From assembly GCA_040902855.1 (NCBI GenBank), contig JBBDWN010000128.1, forward strand, positions 1 to 16,769: a stretch of DNA of 16,769 bases, in the 5' to 3' direction. The notes below the pieces were generated by a model. That model did no database searches and was not told where the DNA came from. It was given only the letters and a program-made list of their open reading frames with translations. This stretch comes from DATHWB01 sp040902855 (GTDB lineage Bacteria > Actinomycetota > Acidimicrobiia > Spongiisociales > ZC4RG35). Below, one piece after another: positions 14,613-16,769 of this stretch. Both the position numbers and the translations under genes were made by a program. Every line of letters begins with the position of its first letter. Position 1 is the stretch's first letter.

Positions 14613-15353
14613 CTAGCTCACGATTCCTGTGAGCACCGCGATCGGAAAGCTCACGTTGGGGATGACGATGATCGCAGTGAATGCGATGGCGAAATACCGC
14701 CGCCACGGGTTGAAGCGGGGATTGTTGATGCCCATGCTCTGGAAAAGCGACCACACGCCGTGATACAGGTGAAGTCCGAGGGCGAGGTTGGCGGCGATGT
14801 AGAGGATCGACACCGGCACCCTGCTGAAGGTGGCGACGAAGTTGTCGTACACCGCTCCGTGTTCCCAGCCGTCGGGGGCGAACGGTGCGATCCCCCACGT
14901 GAAGTCCGCGAGATGCCAGGCGATGAAGATCAGGACAAGCACTCCGCTCCACCGCATCGTGCGACTGGCATAGTTGGCCACCAGGTATTCCCGGGGGCCC
15001 TGATATCCGACCGTGCGCGCCTGCCGGTTGATGATCGTCAGGCTGTAGGCGGCGTGGACGTGGAGCACGAGGGCGCCGATCAACCCGAGACGCAGGATCC
15101 ATAGGACGACGTAGTGGGGGAAGATCGGGAAGAACAACTCACGCAGCGCCACGCCGTACAGGTCGATCTCGTAAGCCCCGAACTCAGGGAGGAAACCCAC
15201 GTAGATCTTGAGGTTTCCGACCATGTGGGCGAAGAGGTATCCCATCCAGACGATGCCGGTGAGTGCCATCACCCACTTCTTCCCGACGGCGGAGCGATAG
15301 AACTCGACGGGCCAGAAGACCCGGCGATTCTCCGACCCTGTAGTCACTGCCAC
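14613..15353 (-). CDS. sdhC: Succinate dehydrogenase cytochrome b subunit, single-chain diheme type
   Basis: Membrane anchor of complex II that passes electrons to menaquinone. The 246-aa protein has five hydrophobic helices (about 26-48, 80-105, 133-153, 181-203 and 219-241), as in single-subunit anchors; no sdhD is present. Histidines placed as heme ligands are His43 (LFAHMVGN), His98 or His100 (LVLHVHAAYS), His147 (IAWHLADFTW) and His195 or His198 (GLHLYHGVW), enough for two b hemes. The chain contains no cysteine at all. I chose the GTG at 15353 because GAGG stands 6 nt upstream; TTG 15359 and GTG 15347 are alternatives. It is the first gene of sdhC-A-B and divergent from whiB. Confidence 0.93.
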   Translation of the reverse strand: MAVTTGSENRRVFWPVEFYRSAVGKKWVMALTGIVWMGYLFAHMVGNLKIYVGFLPEFGAYEIDLYGVALRELFFPIFPHYVVLWILRLGLIGALVLHVHAAYSLTIINRQARTVGYQGPREYLVANYASRTMRWSGVLVLIFIAWHLADFTWGIAPFAPDGWEHGAVYDNFVATFSRVPVSILYIAANLALGLHLYHGVWSLFQSMGINNPRFNPWRRYFAIAFTAIIVIPNVSFPIAVLTGIVS

Positions 15354-15382
15354 TTCCAACCTCGTGATCGACGACGAAGCCG

Positions 15383-15388
15383 ATTATG
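15383..15388 (-). promoter_or_regulatory. Candidate -10 (CATAAT) of the sdhCAB operon
   Basis: CATAAT on the - strand would start transcription near 15376 with a leader of about 23 nt holding the GAGG of sdhC. No matching -35 at 16-18 nt spacing is evident. It differs from the TA[GC][CT]CT hexamers seen elsewhere in this window. Confidence 0.35.
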
Positions 15389-15435
15389 CCGAATCTGAGG
15401 CCAACTGCCATTTCTTCAATGCTTCATTGGTCCCC

Positions 15436-15464
15436 TTGACGGCGCGCGCGCTGTGTGTCATGCT
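15436..15464 (+). promoter_or_regulatory. Candidate whiB promoter, TTGACG-N17-CATGCT
   Basis: TTGACG (15436-15441) and CATGCT (15459-15464) are spaced by 17 nt and would start transcription near 15471, leaving a leader of about 34 nt. The -10 overlaps the left arm of the dyad at 15463-15492, so a protein bound there could block or alter initiation. The -35 is good and the -10 mediocre. Confidence 0.45.
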
Positions 15465-15492
15465 CACACTGGTGTAATTACAACGATGTGAG
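15463..15492. promoter_or_regulatory. 30-bp nested dyad upstream of whiB (operator candidate)
   Basis: The outer arms CTCACA (15463-15468) and TGTGAG (15487-15492) and the inner perfect palindrome TGTAATTACA (15473-15482) share exactly the same centre, 15477.5. One further pair (15471/15484) also matches, so 12 of 15 positions are symmetric. The dyad spans the predicted whiB -10, start point and the edge of the Shine-Dalgarno. It lies in the divergent sdhC/whiB gap, so a regulator bound there may act on either gene. Confidence 0.65.
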
Positions 15493-15502
15493 GGGGACCC
15501 CC
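15492..15502 (+). promoter_or_regulatory. GGGGG-A-CCCCC inverted repeat covering the whiB Shine-Dalgarno
   Basis: The whiB ribosome site GAGGGGG (15490-15496) is followed one base later by CCCCC, two bases before the ATG at 15505. A GGGG/CCCC stem with a three-base loop would hide the site. Because the preceding GAG also belongs to the right arm of the dyad, two alternative RNA pairings compete for this region. Confidence 0.5.
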
Positions 15503-15504
15503 GC

Positions 15505-15780
15505 ATGCAGAGCAAACTCATCGAAGCCTTGGCGGTGGTGGAGCTCTCCTGGCAGGACTACGCGAACTGCCGAGGGGCAGATGCAGATTTGTTCTTCCCC
15601 GAGCGGGGAGCGTCGACTCGTCGGGCCAAAGGGATTTGCCACGCATGTGAGGTCCAAGCCGACTGTCTCGAGTACGCCATCGTCAATGGCGAAAAGTTCG
15701 GGATCTGGGGCGGAATGTCCGAACGGGAGCGTCGTCGGGTCCGCCGCGAGCGGATGGTGGCGGCCCGCCGCGCTTCCTGA
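15505..15780 (+). CDS. WhiB-family iron-sulfur transcription regulator, WhiB/WhiB2-like
   Basis: A 91-aa actinobacterial Wbl protein that binds a redox- and NO-sensitive [4Fe-4S] cluster. Cluster ligands are Cys22, Cys45, Cys48 and Cys54 (C-X22-C-X2-C-X5-C). The turn motif GIWGG (66-70) is present, followed by the basic tail SERERRRVRRERMVAARR expected to contact DNA. The stretch FFPERGASTRRAKGIC and CEVQADCLEYA, with FGIWGGMSERERRR, is closest in my reading to the WhiB/WhiB2 (WhmD) subclass, which works with WhiA in cell division and sporulation genes. WhiB1-type is the main alternative. The ATG has GAGGGGG 8 nt upstream. Its leader contains the dyad and hairpin described separately, so autoregulation is plausible. 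It is monocistronic or followed by the gene at 15823. Confidence 0.93.
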   Translation: MQSKLIEALAVVELSWQDYANCRGADADLFFPERGASTRRAKGICHACEVQADCLEYAIVNGEKFGIWGGMSERERRRVRRERMVAARRAS

Positions 15781-15788
15781 GCGCCCTC

Positions 15789-15794
15789 TAGTCT
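15789..15794 (+). promoter_or_regulatory. Candidate -10 (TAGTCT) of the gene at 15823
   Basis: TAGTCT lies 9-14 nt after the whiB stop and would start transcription near 15801, leaving a leader of about 22 nt with GAGGGAG. It fits the TA[GC][CT]CT pattern seen before icd, mdh, the aldolase and SCP2 genes. A -35 is not visible. Confidence 0.4.
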
Positions 15795-15822
15795 GAGATG
15801 AATACGAAGAGGGAGTTCTCCG

Positions 15823-16769
15823 TTGGATTTGGGTCTACCGCTCATCCTGGTTGCAGGTGCGTTGTTCGTCGTCGGGCTGCTCCTGCGGCGGGTTCGTCCC
15901 GATAAGAAGGCGATACTCGAAGGCACGGACGCGCCACCCAAGCCGTCCGTGTTCGGAGGTCGGGCCGCCAGGAAGGCGCTCGACCCGCAGGAACCCGACT
16001 TCACCCCGCCCAAGCCGCCCGTCGCCGCCTTTGACGTCGAAGACGGCATCGCCAAAGTCACCTTCGCCGTCCCGATGGCATCCGAAGTAGACGACGTGCT
16101 GCGCGACGTGCTGATGGCCGAAGCGATCGAAGTGGTCCGCGAACGTCGCCATCTGGCCGGCGTCGGGTCATTTACGGAGATCGCCGTGTCCGCCGGACTG
16201 CCCGTCCCGAGAGAGATCGCATCGCGGTCATTCCCCGAAGGGATCCTTCCCGAACCGTCCGACGTCTCGCTCCTCAACCTGAGCGCCATCGCCCTCGACC
16301 CGCTCGAAGTGCTCGTGAACGAAGGGCCAACCAAACTCGACCTCCCCAGCCGCGGCAGCGGCGACAAGGTGGGTCCGGTCGGTTCCGACGTTCGACTCCC
16401 GAAGGCCATCGACACCGGACTGCGCACCCAGGGCATCGACCCGAAGACGATGTCGGCCGCCGAACTCGTCACCGGCATGCTCTCCCTCGTCGGTTACCGC
16501 GTGACGCCCGGCATGGCCGATCACACCTGGTTTGCCCAGAAGGGCGGGGAGCGCACGTTCATCCGCGAAGACCCGCTCACACCAGACGGATACCCCGAGG
16601 TGGACGACGGCGCCATCCAGCGATTCCTGTTCGAATTCCAGACCGCCGGCACCGAACGCGGCCTGTTCGTCTCGGACAAGTACGCACCCTTCGGCATCTA
16701 CGACAAGGAAGCACGCGAACCGCGCATCCGCTTCCTCACCCGCGAACGCCTCCAGAAATTCGTCGACGG
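15823..16769 (+). CDS. Membrane-anchored protein of unknown function with degenerate Mrr-like tail, 3'-truncated by the window
   Basis: The frame is open from a TTG at 15823 to the window end (315 codons, no stop). GAGGGAG (15809-15815) stands 7 nt before the TTG; no in-frame ATG or GTG precedes it. Residues 5-21 form one N-terminal membrane helix (LPLILVAGALFVVGLLL) followed by RRVRPDKK, which places the rest in the cytoplasm. Then come a proline-rich linker (about 38-67) and a mixed alpha/beta region. Residues 213-315 resemble the order of an Mrr-type restriction-endonuclease fold: AELVTGMLSLVGYRV, later FEFQTAGTERGLFVSDKYA, and a final RIRFLTRERLQKFVD. The Asp and Gln/Glu-X-Lys catalytic residues expected in between are not seen (TWFAQKGGERTFIRED instead). 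The family assignment is inference and no activity is proposed. Confidence 0.75.
   Translation, partial: MDLGLPLILVAGALFVVGLLLRRVRPDKKAILEGTDAPPKPSVFGGRAARKALDPQEPDFTPPKPPVAAFDVEDGIAKVTFAVPMASEVDDVLRDVLMAEAIEVVRERRHLAGVGSFTEIAVSAGLPVPREIASRSFPEGILPEPSDVSLLNLSAIALDPLEVLVNEGPTKLDLPSRGSGDKVGPVGSDVRLPKAIDTGLRTQGIDPKTMSAAELVTGMLSLVGYRVTPGMADHTWFAQKGGERTFIREDPLTPDGYPEVDDGAIQRFLFEFQTAGTERGLFVSDKYAPFGIYDKEAREPRIRFLTRERLQKFVD

Noticed and set aside
15417..15429. CAATG-CTT-CATTG inverted repeat in the sdhC-whiB gap
   Set aside because: Only five pairs and no extension; could be an sdh operator but is too short to support alone.

Overview
The window looks like chromosomal DNA of a high-GC actinobacterium. 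The evidence is a WhiB-type regulator, GTG and TTG starts, leaderless-looking promoters and a single-cytochrome succinate dehydrogenase. The gene set and the divergence from mycobacterial or streptomycete versions would suit a deep lineage such as Acidimicrobiia, but that placement is inference. Nearly every base is genic. I see no rRNA, tRNA, CRISPR array, transposase or phage gene, and no gene-free stretch longer than 300 bases.

Left part (1-4363, + strand): the 3' end of purH, then folD (purine and one-carbon metabolism), then icd (NADP isocitrate dehydrogenase). icd is translationally coupled to a two-domain VOC protein and is followed by mdh (malate dehydrogenase). A hairpin separates mdh from the convergent genes.

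Middle part (4503-7401, - strand): a Kv-beta-like aldo/keto reductase, a secreted proline/tryptophan repeat protein with a clear intrinsic terminator, an SCP2 lipid-binding protein, and a DapA/HOGA-family aldolase.

Pilin island (7422-11690, - strand): five genes in the order TadE, TadG, TadE, TadE, TadG. They have ATGA or longer overlaps and a class III prepilin-like N-terminus on each product, but no TadA ATPase, TadB/C platform, secretin or prepilin peptidase in the window. The products look like secreted, disulfide-stabilised surface proteins. One large member carries a beta-helix-like C-terminal region.

Right part (11925-16769): sdhC-sdhA-sdhB on the - strand (respiratory complex II, diheme type by its histidines). 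Divergent from it is a whiB-family regulator with an elaborate dyad in its leader. Last comes a membrane-anchored protein of unknown function that runs off the window; its tail resembles a catalytically degraded Mrr/PD-(D/E)XK fold.

Together, icd, mdh and sdhCAB supply three TCA-cycle steps from one neighbourhood, with the pilin island set between mdh and sdh. A -10-like hexamer TA[GC][CT]CT recurs in front of five genes. In two of them (mdh and the aldolase gene) it sits 6-7 nt from the start codon, as expected for leaderless transcripts.
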